DNA from: Pteria penguin
Taxonomy: Eukaryota; Mollusca; Bivalvia; Pterioida; Pteriidae
Reading direction: 5' to 3'
NCBI GenBank assembly: GCA_035048485.1
Contig: CM068582.1
Span: 15,604,001 to 15,668,000 of the forward strand
Length of the DNA: 64,000 nucleotides
A program made the translations under genes and the position numbers. Below the pieces are notes generated by a model that did no database searches, was not told the origin of the DNA, and saw only the letters and a program-made list of their open reading frames with translations. Position 1 is the first letter of the stretch; each line of letters opens with the position of its first letter. This document shows, piece by piece, positions 24,996 through 36,564 of the stretch.

Positions 24996-25424
24996 CTTTA
25001 AGTAATATATCTATATCTATGATAAAGTTATCGTATTTGCAGATTTCCTTATCCATAGACTTGTCACTTTATCTTGTGTTCCTGGAGAAGCCCTTTCAAA
25101 CACGGAAGGAATGTTCCGATATTCAGTATTTGACTAAAAGAGTGTGGTTACAAGTTTACAAGTTTTAATTAATTTACAATTGTTTTATTCCGTATTATAC
25201 GGAATAAAACGAGACTTTGTAAAACAATTTAGAGACATCGGGGCAATAACCAGATAGCAGTACATTGCCGAGACATAGACTGTTTTCAGCATACTACTAA
25301 ATGACTGTAAAATGAAAACGAAAGTAGAAAAGTAAAAAAGGTCGTTTAAAAATTAAAATGTATATCTAGATATACCGTATCAGTGTGTACAGTATATATC
25401 TATAAAACAACATGTCTTATATAC

Positions 25425-25500
25425 CTCAACCATTATCTTTAGGTTTCCTTTTCCTTTTCTTTTTCGAGTGAAACACAGACCTACCCAGAAGGTGCGATCG
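25425..25500 (-). other. gene A 5' untranslated exon (predicted)
   Basis: Minus strand GATAATGGTTGAG/GTATAT gives a splice donor at 25424. The paralogous position in B reads GATAATGATTGAG/GTAAGT. The upstream limit is not visible. An ATG here opens a 5-codon frame that would stop across the main start if spliced to the acceptor AAAAACAG before 21801. Confidence 0.5.
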
Positions 25501-25566
25501 GTGGGACTTTCCATGCGCTAAAAATAGAAACTGGCGGGACTTTCCATGCGCTAAAAATAGAAACTG
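25501..25566. promoter_or_regulatory. two tandem kappa-B sites at gene A 5' end
   Basis: A 33-bp unit occurs twice; each has GGGACTTTCC (25503-25512 and 25536-25545), ATGCGC and CTAAAAATAGAAACTGG. GGGACTTTCC is a canonical NF-kappa-B/Rel site. It lies just upstream of the predicted first exon of the receptor gene. Copy B has one degenerate version (TGGACTTCCT, about 59268) followed by the same ACTAAAAATAGAAAC. Confidence 0.6.
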
Positions 25567-25614
25567 GCGGAAATCTAGTTGTTTCGGCACCTATAGTTTG
25601 TTTCGGCACCCAAA

Positions 25615-25760
25615 GGCGGATCCAGAATTTTGTGTTGGGGGGGGGGGGGGCGAAGTTAGGCGAGGGTTCTGGGGACCGCCAAGGTCCCCAGCATGTCCAG
25701 GACGGAGCCCTGGTGGGGGGACCAGAAGGGCAAAGCCCTCCCGGAAGCTCCCGCAATTTG
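25615..25760 (+). repeat. G-run repeat (GGCGGATCCAGAATTTTG start)
   Basis: AAGGCGGATCCAGAATTTTG then a 13-G run and GGGACC-rich sequence. Start resembles the repeats at 41030 and 63898. The Pro-rich reading frames here are artefacts. Confidence 0.5.
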
Positions 25761-26287
25761 GCAATTTTGGGGCCTAAATATTGTACATTGTCACTTCAAC
25801 TGACTGTCCTCAGTCGGTACCGTATCTGCTGTGTAAACGAAGCTTTTTGTGATGTTATTCATGTCTTGTTCATACCTTATTATTATTCTTGATGTACATG
25901 TAGCGGAATTGTCGTACAGCTGAGTCAGATCTGATTTTCAAGTAAATATTTATCAGCTGTATCTCAACGTTCATCATCATTACTTTTAGTAGACTGTAGA
26001 CAGAACCGAAGCATCAATATCAACTAGAACAGTCCTAATGGGACTAATACCCCCGCGGCAACATTGGGGTAATCTATGCAAAGTACAAGTGCTTTTTGTA
26101 GTAACGAATAAAAAGTCAAAGGATGATAATTTGAACGTTTTATCAGCAATGATAGATTAATTGTCCATCAGCCACTCTATTGATCGAATTCTTTACTTGG
26201 TGAATTCGGTACTTGGTGACACCGTATGATGATTTCGGCTCACTGATATGGTGATTTCTGTACCGATGTTTACTTTTTCAGTCTGCT

Positions 26288-26314
26288 GCCTCTCTCTCTC
26301 TCTCTCTCTCTCTT
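26288..26314. repeat. (CT)n microsatellite
   Basis: About 13 CT units. Confidence 0.95.
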
Positions 26315-26420
26315 TAGGTGAAAAGGGGGAGGGGAGGGGTGAATTACGTCCCTCCGACTCTGCCACTGTTTAAATAAATAAATTATACTCTCTCTCATTC
26401 AGCTGCATATAGTCCAGTCA

Positions 26421-26570
26421 TGAAGATGCTGTCTCGCTAGGCCAGGTCGGTGTTCCAGGACAGTTGAATTTCTTGGACCTCGTTGTACATCGCCAAAGAA
26501 TATCATAATCTCTCCCTTATTTTCTAATGGTATACGAATGCCCTTCACTAGAATTCCGGCAACATTGGCT
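26421..26570 (-). pseudogene. possible FLYWCH-like zinc-finger relic
   Basis: The minus strand reads SSEGHSYTIRK, a stop, then RDYDILWRCTTRSKKFNCPG. The spacing of the aromatic, WRC and NCPG residues recalls FLYWCH/WRKY-type fingers found in some genes and Mutator-like transposons. Only the first half is seen, with a stop, so this is weak. Confidence 0.25.
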
Positions 26571-27641
26571 TGCCCCGTGAGTTATCATGATTTCTATTCG
26601 TTCATGCTTCACCACATAAAACAGTGTCGATGATGTTATGAAGAATAGAATTCACGAATTTCTCAATGACTGTTTGGAAAGTGTAATTAAAGTTTCTATG
26701 AAAATGCTGGTATTTGAAATAAAAATTGTGATGTCATGATAGTATATAAACAATAAATGATATCACCATACCATATTAGCATTTTACCAAGATATAACTT
26801 TACAAACAAAGCCCATTTGAAATATTTAAAACACCACATCCGAAAGAATTAAAAGTTACATATCTCAAAGAGTGACAGACAGACTGATCGAAAGTTACAT
26901 ACAGATGGTGTAAAGTGTTTGAAGCAGACAGACGAGGTATCTTGATACACACTATGAATGATTCAGGACCACTACTTGCGGCTACATGTAGATACACTTA
27001 TGAAATGTTTAGTTACAAACTATTATAAAACATTCTAAAATGGTAAAAAATCTGATTGGCATTATCATGTATGCATATTTCTTATTCTCTATGTGTGATA
27101 AACTTACTACTTCTCTTATTTCTTGATGACGTTATCCATTTTAAATCAGATAACGACATAGGTTAGATATCGGGAGGGGAGACATTTATTGGTTGTGATT
27201 TGATTAATTTACTTCCACTTACCGGTAAATTGTGAATCTTGCGAAAAAGTGAAAGTTAGTTTGTTTTCACTTTAGTTTAAACAGAGTGTTTATTCAGAAG
27301 GCAGATACAAGTATGACAATCTTAAAAATTAAAATATTGAGATTAGAAAGCAAGCGATCATCGCCAATATAAATTCCTATCTCATTTTTATTCTTAGGGC
27401 GATGATGATATAATTTAGTCTACTTTGTTAATTTTGCCATATGAAGATATGGAGAGGCAGATCAGATTACATGTATTATCAGACAGGACTTTGATAGTGT
27501 ATTAGAAACAATTTAAAATAAGGAACAATAAGAAAAGATGAGGTTTGATATAAGGTGAAAAATTTTTTAACTGGTTAAACTTAAAAGTTCAAGCTGGATA
27601 AATCCTATATAATGATATATATAACTTAAAATATCAGTAAG

Positions 27642-27705
27642 GAAGAAAACTGAAGACATCTGACAAAGCTGTATGACAAAAATCACCGAGGACCATGCAA
27701 TAACT
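27642..27705 (+). repeat. partial copy of the short inserted element
   Basis: GAAGACATCTGACAAAGC and the next 40 bases match the left part of 1869-2200 and 28774-29104, then diverge. Confidence 0.6.
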
Positions 27706-28559
27706 AAAAGATGTATAAAGGTTATTAAATATTTTAAATTGTACCAATGGCATCATATATTATGCAAATAGGTTTTTTTTTTCAGAAAGATCATAATTTT
27801 TTATAATGGTTAAATTTCTTTTATTCTTAATGTGTTGTTTTAAAAATAGTACAGTACACATCTTTAAATATTGATGTTAACTTGAGATCTACTTATATAC
27901 GCTACCCTTTATAAAAAGTATACACTGACTTTTTTCATTTAGCATATAGAAACAACAAAAATTAATTAATCACTTGCGATCTTAGTAATACATAAATTTT
28001 ATCTGTTGTCTGGGAATTTCTTTTACTATCGGACAAAATAATATTTAAAAAACGTAAGAATTTGAAGGAATTTAACATTTTTATTAAAATATAATCATTA
28101 TTGATCCTCATTTAAGAAGTTCTTTTTATTATTGGAGGGTAATGTATTCTGACAATAAATGTATACAAATTTACCAGCCCCTCAAGTTGTTTGCGTCCAC
28201 GATTCACATGTATCGTAGGAAACGCCATGTTGAAGGGGCCGTGCAGGTATGTTGCACACAACCCAGTCAAAGTGCATGTTAAAATCGTGAATTAAATAAT
28301 AACAAATTATATTTATAAAGAGTTATGATGATAAGAGGCTTTATTGGTCAAAGACTTCTTGCACTGTCGTATTACGGAGTTATATTTTCCACATTTCCAA
28401 GCTTTCAATTATGCTTTGTGTTCATAACACTTCTCATAGTTATAATTTTGCAGAAGGATAAAGTTTTAACTTTACAACTATTGTCATTCTTAAACTTGAA
28501 ATGCCTTGTAAAAATTTAATGCAAAAAATGAAAAACGAATAAAAAATATCTGGTTTTCG

Positions 28560-29300
28560 TTTGCAAAGCTTACTACATGTATATCAGTTGTCTTTTAGAG
28601 AAGGCTGGTATTAACCAATCTACTGATAATCCTACTTATACTCGCTCTACGCTCCCCAACAGATGAAATTATTGATAATCATAAATCTGTCTTGAGTGCC
28701 TTTAACTTATTTACTAAAGATAGTGAGTTCGAGTTACTATCTATATTTATATTGAATTCCAATTCTACAAGAGAAAACAGAAGACATCTGTCAAAGCCAT
28801 ATGACACAAATCACCAAGGACCTGCACACAAAAATGATAATAGTAGAAATTACACGGAACGACATTACAAAAATATTCGATTGTGCTGCGGTTACGATAC
28901 CGACTTAGGACGGTCAATTGAAGTAACAAACGTCACTCAATTGGTGTGGTTAACCGGATTACGGGCGCCCACCTTCCCAATCACCTTAAAAGCAGCACAA
29001 TCAAAGGACACACATTTAAAAATTTATAAATAGTCCTCCATATAGAGAACAATTATCAACAGGTTTCTCAAGAAGAGAGGTCATAAAAATTTATCACACA
29101 CGAAAAAATCAAGTAAATGCTCCACCAAACCTCTATCAGTCCTTCTTACAAAAACTTTAGACGTACTCTGATGTAATTCACTCTAGAAGTGGTGTTAATC
29201 AATTTTGGATATAAAAAAACTCCAAAGAATTACTGGAGAGCTTAAAGAAGCTGAAAGACAGACTCTTCGAAATTATAAATAAATGGGGTTTTTTTTCACC
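28560..29300 (+). pseudogene. RT relic (finger region), interrupted
   Basis: Before the insertion: DEIIDNHKSVLSAFNLFTKD and a YWIPKL-like stretch whose W codon is TGA; after 29105: SSKCSTKPLSVLLTKT and a YSRSGVNQFW-like stretch in broken frames. This is the N-terminal half of the same RT family as 2936-3450. Stops and the insertion 28774-29104 make it dead. Confidence 0.65.
28774..29104 (+). mobile_element. short inserted element inside RT relic (copy 2)
   Basis: Interrupts the RT between the YWIPKL-like part and SSKCSTKPLS. Matches 1869-2200. In this copy an open frame runs through (GYDTDLGRSIE, VWLTGLRAPTFPITLKAAQS) but copy 1 has stops. Ends GGTCATAAAAATTT in both. TSD not resolved. Confidence 0.7.
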
Positions 29301-31150
29301 AGAAAGGGTTTATGCAGATATAAATATATTATGTTAGAATATCTAGACACATATTTTGAATCGACATCTGACTTAGCTATAGGGCAGGATTCACCAAGGA
29401 GTTGTACAATAAAACTTTGTAATACATAATGCAATACATGGTCATTTGAGTAACAAACGGATCAACGAGTATCTAAGTTAAGAAATTTAAAAATGTAAAC
29501 ACACATACTAATGTAGAGTAAGCTTATGATATCTAAAATATATAGAGAGCGACATCAACATGAGGTCACTGTGCTCTGCTGGTCTAGAAGCGAGTTCAGA
29601 CCCCCTGATCTGTAGAAATCAGGACTAAAAGTCAGAGGGGACGAGGTTCGGGACCATGTTTTCTCCGAAAAGATTTAGACAAGGTCCGTCATGGAGTCCC
29701 AACCGCTTTGTTAGACAGTGTGCATAAAGCTATATAGGCGCCCAATACAAGACTGATAGTCTTAGTGATGGTCATTTGGTCTTATTGTCGATGTAGAAGA
29801 CGTTTGACAATGTTAGATTCTGACAAAATGAAGTTATAAATACCATATGATGGAATTCCTAGTACATCGCCATACAAATATGAGAAATATACGATAGGAA
29901 ATCCAATGACGTCACGTTTATCAAATATGTAAGTATGAATATTGTTTTCAATAATTTTAATGTTTAAAACCAAAAAAGTAGGGTTTTTATCAGAAATATT
30001 TGCTTTGGTTAGTTGAAGAACAGATGGATAATGTTAGATATATAATTTTCAAATACATGGTTATCTATTATCAAAATGTCATCTGAATGCCTAGGGTTGC
30101 CATTAAACGTATAATTATATAAGATCGAAGTGTCTGGAGTCTTTGAATGTACTGCATATAATCCCAATGATTTCACTAAAGATAACAATACAAAAATTAA
30201 TCTGCAATAAGAGGAGTGCAATTAGTGCTCATAGGAATTCTAATCATTACAGAACTCTTTACAAGTCCAATATTTATAAGAGTTGTTATATTGTTTGTTT
30301 AAGAAAAATTACAGCAATCTGATGTACATAGGTACGCTATTGAAACATCAACGTATCAGACACAGCAACTTAGTTTCAATTAAGGAGGATGGACGGCGCC
30401 ATTGTGAAAATGGGGTGTTAAAAATTTAAATCTATCTCGCTTGGACAATAAATAACCAATTCGTATCAACGACCTACAGCACCAAATGAACTGGACTTCA
30501 TGTGCTCTATAACTAATAGTTTAATGACCTGTGGGAACGAGATACTTTATCTTTTAGCTACTATGTAAAATGCTAAAATCGTAAATCAAGCGTCTTCCAA
30601 GATGTATCGATTTTATTTTCTTATGACACTTTTAACTTTTATAAATTGTTTTTTAGTTTGTTTTTTCTGGGATTTTTTTTCTATTTCTGAATTGTTAAGA
30701 AAACGAAGTCATTTGACTTTGGGGCTTTAAATTAGAACTTTCCCTAAACTGTGTTGATACAGTAGTATCAATACAGTTAAAATGGAATTCACCACAGAAT
30801 TACAAGAGAATAATTTCAATTATATTCAGCCATTCAACAAGTATCAACTTGATATGCCCTATTGGGAAAATAAGCTCCTTGGAGTTAGCGAAGTCATGGG
30901 TTCGAAATGTTCACATTTAGTCAAGGTTTCGGCAAATGTGTTGTAACATATATACTTGTGAAGGACTATGAACCTAGATATGAAAAGACATCCATTTACC
31001 GTCAAAAACACCTATCAAAGAACACCATCATGTGATTTTGAACAAAAGGCAATAACTCTAGAATACATAGGTCATCCGTGATCAAAGTCAAACTTGATCA
31101 CAAGTTTCAGTATATCTGTAAGCATAGTCAAGAAAAGTGCGGAAAACTAT
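29301..31150. other. retroelement debris and start of copy B duplication
   Basis: 29640-29830 has RT-like words in broken frames. From about 30500 the sequence matches 2840 on. 30747-30779 is a small palindrome (TTGATA..TATCAA). No intact gene. Confidence 0.45.
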
Positions 31151-31158
31151 CTTTAACA

Positions 31159-31740
31159 AATGTAAGGTAGCGGCATACCACGCTACCTACAAATTGTTTT
31201 TAAGAAACACCACCAATGGATCCACCAAGGAACATTATATCTTGGACGATATTTCCTGTGAATGACTCAATTAAAGACACTAAAGTTCACGCTTGTTTAT
31301 CTTAGAGACTTGTAATTATCATGATTGAATTGGTCAGTTAATGGCTAGTCTATCTTGCTTGTTTATCTCAAAGTCTTATAAATTTGTGAAATAATGGCTT
31401 CGTGGGGTACGTGGTAAAATAGTATAATTATCATAATTGGACTGGTCAATTTATGGCTAATCTATTTCATTGAGGAAATGGATAGTATTTCAATATATAA
31501 AAGCAATTGGGGAGTTTAATTAAGTTAGACCTCGGGAATACTTGATAGACTTCAGATCTATTTGATTCAGAAAGAACTTGAAAGAACTATATTGTGAAAC
31601 ATAACATTGTGATCATCGTAACTGCCGGGTCTCCCCCTTTTTCACGTCGCACGAAGCTAACTTGCTATCTTGTATGTTGCTGTAGAGATTTTATTAAAAG
31701 TATTAACTTTCTTACTGACTTATAATTTTGTCGCATAACA
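31159..31740 (+). mobile_element. possible solo LTR
   Basis: TGTAAGGTAGCGG start and CGCATAACA end, TATATAAAAGC near 31495 and a downstream ATTAAA; an internal imperfect repeat (TAATTATCAT.ATTG, GGTCA.TTAATGGCTA.TCTA) occurs twice. Not present at the matching place in A. No clear TSD, so solo-LTR status is tentative. Confidence 0.35.
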
Positions 31741-32649
31741 CAATGCACCTTGAGGAATCAAACACACACCACCCCAACGCGAAGTACTACCCTACACAAA
31801 GCGTAATAACTCTGGAAAAAGTAGGTCAACCGTTACCAAAGTCGGTCTTAATCTGTAAGGGAAAGTTTGCAATCAAGTTTCAGCTTCATCTCTGAAAGCA
31901 TGGCCAAGAAAAGTCTGGAAAAACCAGCGTGGCAGACAGACGAACAGAGTGGAAAGCTAGTCCCCTCTGCTTTCACCGTTGCGGGACTAATAATACCGAG
32001 ATAAAATTGTATCGAGTTACAATCAAGAAACTCTCTGCCTACGGACGAACAGACAAAGCAAAACAAGTATACCCCTTAGAACTGTGTTTGCTGAAGTTAA
32101 ATGATAATACTATCTAACATGCTACAAAGAGATTTGCTTAGTAAATCCTAATTAAGAGTATCTATTTCGAATTCAAAGGAGTTTTCTCATGACATGAAGT
32201 GGCATAGCTTAAGGTCAAGATATTTCACCAAGGATCAGGTGGCCCTGAGCTTGAATCCCACCACACCGCCATTAAATTCCGAGTTATCCCTCATGTTACT
32301 GTAGATAATAATCTTCATTGCTTTGAATGAGTGTGTACAAACTTTGTATATATCTATTTCATACGACCTTAAGTAGGGCATGCAATTTACTTGTTCGCAC
32401 TCAATAGATTTTGGATTTCCAGTTTCGGCCTTGAGCATCACAGACAAAACATAACTTACTGAAATGCACAGATTGTACAATAAAATATGTTCTTACAGTT
32501 TTAATACATCCAGGATTAAAACGATCCACACTAATAAAACTGAAAAACAGTAAATCTTTTAACTTAATATTTATTTTATCACATTTAACCACAACAATTA
32601 AGCATTTGCTCATATTCAACATAATACAAAAATAGGAATATATAATAAA
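31741..32649. other. duplicated non-coding stretch
   Basis: Matches 4080-4700 in copy A (GATCAGGTGGCCCTGAGC against GATCAGTTAGTGCTGGGC, GAGTTATCC). No gene. Confidence 0.55.
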
Positions 32650-33470
32650 AAACTAGAAGTTTAATGTGTCAGTGCAACACAGATGCCCCCGCTGGCATCT
32701 AAGATAGTGAAATATAATTGCCAGAGAAGAAATATTTGAAAATTCCAAAAAATTCTAATGCTCAAGGGCAATCACTCTGTCAAAAATTACTGGAACACAC
32801 CCATATTCTAAATTGACCTGCATTTTCCCTTGATACATCTATATACCTAATATCAATTTAATCCATCACACATTCACTAAGAAAATGAGTGGAAACTGTC
32901 ATTTTTAAGAAAGTTTCTATGTTCAAGGGCAATAACTCTGTCAAAAATAACCAGACCATTCCCATATTCACACTTGACCTGCATCTTCCCTTGATACATC
33001 TATATACTTAATATCAACTTATCCTATCAAACTTTCACCGAGAAAATTAACGGAAACTGTCATTCCTAAGAAATTGTTTATGTTCAAGGGCAATTACTCT
33101 GTCAAAAATAACTGGACCAAACCCATATTCAAACTTCACTGCATTTTCCCTTAATACATCTGTATACCCAATATCAATTTAATACATCAAGCCTTTAAAG
33201 AGAAAATGAACAGAAACTGTCATTTTCAAGAGATTTTCTGTGTTCAAGGGCAATAACTCTGTCAAAAATTACTGGACCACACCCATATTCGAACTGGACC
33301 GGCATCTATATATACCAAATATCAATTTAATCCATCAAATCTTTGAAGAGAAAAGAATGGAAACTGAATGATGACGGAATGACGGAATGATGAAATGACA
33401 GAATGACGGAATGACAGAACATGGTAACACTATATGCCCCATCCATTTCATGGCGGAAGCATAAAAATAA
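32650..33470 (+). repeat. pearl/HINE-like element, four ~160-bp units
   Basis: Left end AACTAGAAGTTTAATGTGTC; AAGGGCAATAACTCTGTC at about 32765, 32924, 33084 and 33245; a GACGGAATGA microrepeat; right end CCATTTCATGGCGG then AAGCATAAAAATAA. Confidence 0.8.
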
Positions 33471-34275
33471 ACAAGAGCTACAGCTAGCATGGCATAATAC
33501 GCCTGTTGCTTGGTTTGATGGTATGAAAATTTAACAATCTTGTAAAAAATTATTCAAATCTGTGCATTGGATCAACGTTATGGATTTACTAAAGATTTAC
33601 CCATCCTATGCACTGTGACCTTGCCCTTACAGATATGACTTAGCTCAAAGTCATGACACACTCTTGGGTCCTCTGCAACAATTTTGTGAAATATTACTCA
33701 AATCCATGCAAGGGGTAATAAGTTATAGCCCACACAAATATTTATCCATCATATGCAGTGTGACCTTGACGTGGAAGATGTTACCTTGGTTTAAGCTCAG
33801 GATACATCCTTGGGTCCTGGGCAGCAATTCTGTGAAAAATTATTCATATCCATGTTATGGGTAAATTGATACGGCCAAAACAAAGATTTGCACAGCATAT
33901 GCACTGTGACCTCGATTCTGTGAAATATTATTCACATCCATGCAATGTGTAACAAGTGTTTCCTACCAAGTAGTACTATGACCTTGACCTTTGACCTTGA
34001 ATAACTATTGGCATCTTTGTTTTGGCATGAGGAGTAAGTGTACCAAGTTTGACAGTCCTAGCCCCAACAGTTTGATCTGTATCCTGCCTACAAGGGTTTC
34101 CTACGAAGTAGTACTATGACCTTGACCTTTTTTTACCTCTGACCTTGCCTTGGTATGAAGAGTAAAGGTACTAAGTTTGACAGTTTTAGCCCAAACGGTT
34201 TAGTCTGTAACCTGTCTACAAGGTTCTGACAGACGGACAGAGCAATATAATAATACATCCAGTCAAAGACGGTCA
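33471..34275 (+). repeat. pearl/HINE-like repeat, copy of 4850-5642
   Basis: Same order of blocks as 4850-5642, ending GTCAAAGACGGTCATATAAAAATC. Part of the segmental duplication. Rich in TGACCTTGACCTT. Confidence 0.7.
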
Positions 34276-34285
34276 TATAAAAATC

Positions 34286-34391
34286 TTATCTTATTAAAAT
34301 GTGACTTGTACTTGGTTCCTCTACAACAATCTCCTTGTACATGGAGAGTATCGTACAAGAACGAAGTACAAGTCGCGTTTTAATAAGATTG
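34286..34391. mobile_element. 106-bp MITE with 10-bp TSD
   Basis: Inverted arms (TTATTAAAATGTGACTTGTA on the left; TACAAGTCGCGTTTTAATAA on the right). TATAAAAATC is duplicated at 34276-34285 and 34392-34401. Copy A (5632-5642) has one TATAAAAATC with the same flanks, an empty site. A 10-bp TSD fits Mutator-like elements. Confidence 0.9.
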
Positions 34392-34401
34392 TATAAAAAT
34401 C

Positions 34402-35566
34402 ACAAAGAATTGCAACAAAAATGCTGAACAAATATATAATTTCATACATTAAAACATAAAAAGCTGTCTAGAAATATTCTAAATCATGAAATTTTAAAGA
34501 GTATATCTGATATATTGGTTTAATTCTATTGCAGTACAGAGGTTTTCCTGAAATGATGGGCTTTATATTATGAAAAATTATGGTAACATCATACTAACTT
34601 TAGTTTATACTAAATTGTGACATGAAGTCTGATAATTGGGCTGCTGCTTGATGAAAACTAAGAGTATTAAATACAGCAAGACAGATCATGTATCAAATTT
34701 TTTAAGTACCCAATATTTGGTACACATTATGCATTGATGTTACAAAATATAATATGTATACATATATAATACACATATATAATAAAGTATAGTATATAAA
34801 GTCAAGCAGGTCACAGTTCATACAACATCAGATCATCAATAAAATCTAAACTTTACAAACACTGTAAAACAGGTTACCAAATGTAAATACATCAATACTG
34901 CCACATTATGCTGTTTCTATTATGCGGTAGTGACCAATGGTTAGCAGTGGTGGGACTACAAAGCTTTGGGTAGAAACACTGGCAACAGAAGCTCACACAT
35001 GTAACCCAGGTCCTACACAAATGTGTTCCATTGAAGGCAACATATGCACAGTTCACTCTCAATAAATCAGACACAAATAATTCAAGAATTAGAGTTCAAC
35101 CATGCACTTTCATAAAATGCTTCAGGTTAGAGTATTCTTGTCTGTAAAATAGCTCAAACAATATAAAATTCTAGTACTAGAAACACGTAATAAAAACTGA
35201 ATAACGATTACAGTTAAAATAACTACATCTATAGAAACCAATTTCCGGGAAGGGATCTGCTAGTTGAGTTTATTAAAATCAGGAAAAAATAAAAATGAGA
35301 AAGGGTCAAATCAATTCATCTTAAATACTACTATGAAACATATTTGTATCATCAATTATGTACAATTTATGTAATTGCATTGCTATCAACTCGGATGAGT
35401 TTAAAAAACCACCGAATATCTGCATGCTATACTTCAAAGACTACATTGAAAAAGAAATCAACTGCAGAAAGTTCCCATTATATGGCATCTCGATATTCAT
35501 TAAAACATTAATCACATTTTTAAAATTCAAGTCAAGTTTTATTTGGATCACATATAATATTACATA
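34402..35566. other. duplicated non-coding stretch
   Basis: Aligns with 5643-7160. No gene. Confidence 0.55.
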
Positions 35567-36562
35567 CAGTCAAACTTCGATATCTCGGAGTCGGAGGGAC
35601 CGTGTAAAATACTTCGAGATATCCGTAATTCGAGAGGATTTTGAGGATAAGATCACAAATTTAGAAGTTGTTAACATACGCTGATATATTTGACACGTGT
35701 GATTGTTATAGTACGTGATGTATTTATCAAGAAATATGCGTTAATGTACATACATGTAGTTACAAAATAATTAATCTAGATCTCATCATATCTTTTATTT
35801 ATAAATATATAAAGAGAATATACTCCAAAACTGAAAATGTCATGTTTGGTTCTCAGTAATTTTGTATGTTAAATTCAATACAGGACACAACTGTCGTATA
35901 CTATACTTTAAACCATGGACGGACTAATGCATGAGACAACGTGAAGAAATTTGTCATAATTTTATTTTATTCAAAACACATCAAGCTACTATTACTTTGC
36001 ATAAAATTACAATGACATACTCATGGAAACCAGGGACATATATATATCTAAGATTTAGATATATACGTCCTTGTGGATACGAAATAAAAATAGATTAATT
36101 AACAATGTAAAGAAATTTCTTTAAATGCAGGTATGAAAAACTGAGTTAATGTCACAAGTTATTTTCTTAATTACAAGGTCAAATTTAATAAACTATCATC
36201 ATGACTGTGGTATCAATTAGTATAAATATCAAGGTATGAATGGACTCAATCGATTATGTAATTACTGCGGCTTTTATACATTGTACACCGACACAGTCAA
36301 TTGATCAAACTGTTCGCGCGATCTGGCAACTAGGAAAGATGCAGCGGGGAAAAAAGAAGCCAACTTCGAGATAAACCTGGTGAATAAGAACTTCAGGGCT
36401 TGAAAATGTATTTGAGATAAGCATGGTATTCGACTCATCAGTCTTCATCACATCCGGGTGAATTTAATCATATTATAACAGAATTTTTTTCGGGACCGAA
36501 GTCCGATTCGAGATAACCCGGGTATTCAAGATATCAGTGTTCGACATATCGAAGTTTGACTG
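35567..36562. mobile_element. 996-bp pogo/Tigger-like non-autonomous element
   Basis: Perfect 17-bp termini CAGTCAAACTTCGATAT with extended similarity inward (CTCGA-rich, ending near GGGACCG), flanked by TA at 35565-35566 and 36563-36564. Copy A has the continuous site near 7165. No transposase frame inside. CAGT..ACTG ends and TA target fit the pogo branch of Tc1/mariner. Confidence 0.93.
36031..36073. mobile_element. 43-bp palindromic element nested in pogo-like element
   Basis: CAGGGACATATATATATCTA and its near inverse ending ACGTCCTTG; TGGAAAC (36024-36030) and TGGATAC (36074-36080) look like a 7-bp TSD with one change. Related to 40888-40923. Confidence 0.7.
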
Positions 36563-36564
36563 TA

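Larger units (their letters stand above)
25761..28559. other. intergenic, mostly unrecognised
   Basis: Between the two gene copies. Contains a (CT)n run at 26288-26314, a possible zinc-finger relic at 26421-26570, a 60-bp piece of the short inserted element at 27642 and AT-rich unique sequence. No intact gene. Confidence 0.5.

Noticed and set aside
25481..25892. Pro/Gly-rich ORFs on both strands
   Set aside because: They result from a G-run repeat and overlap a predicted promoter; no homology signal.
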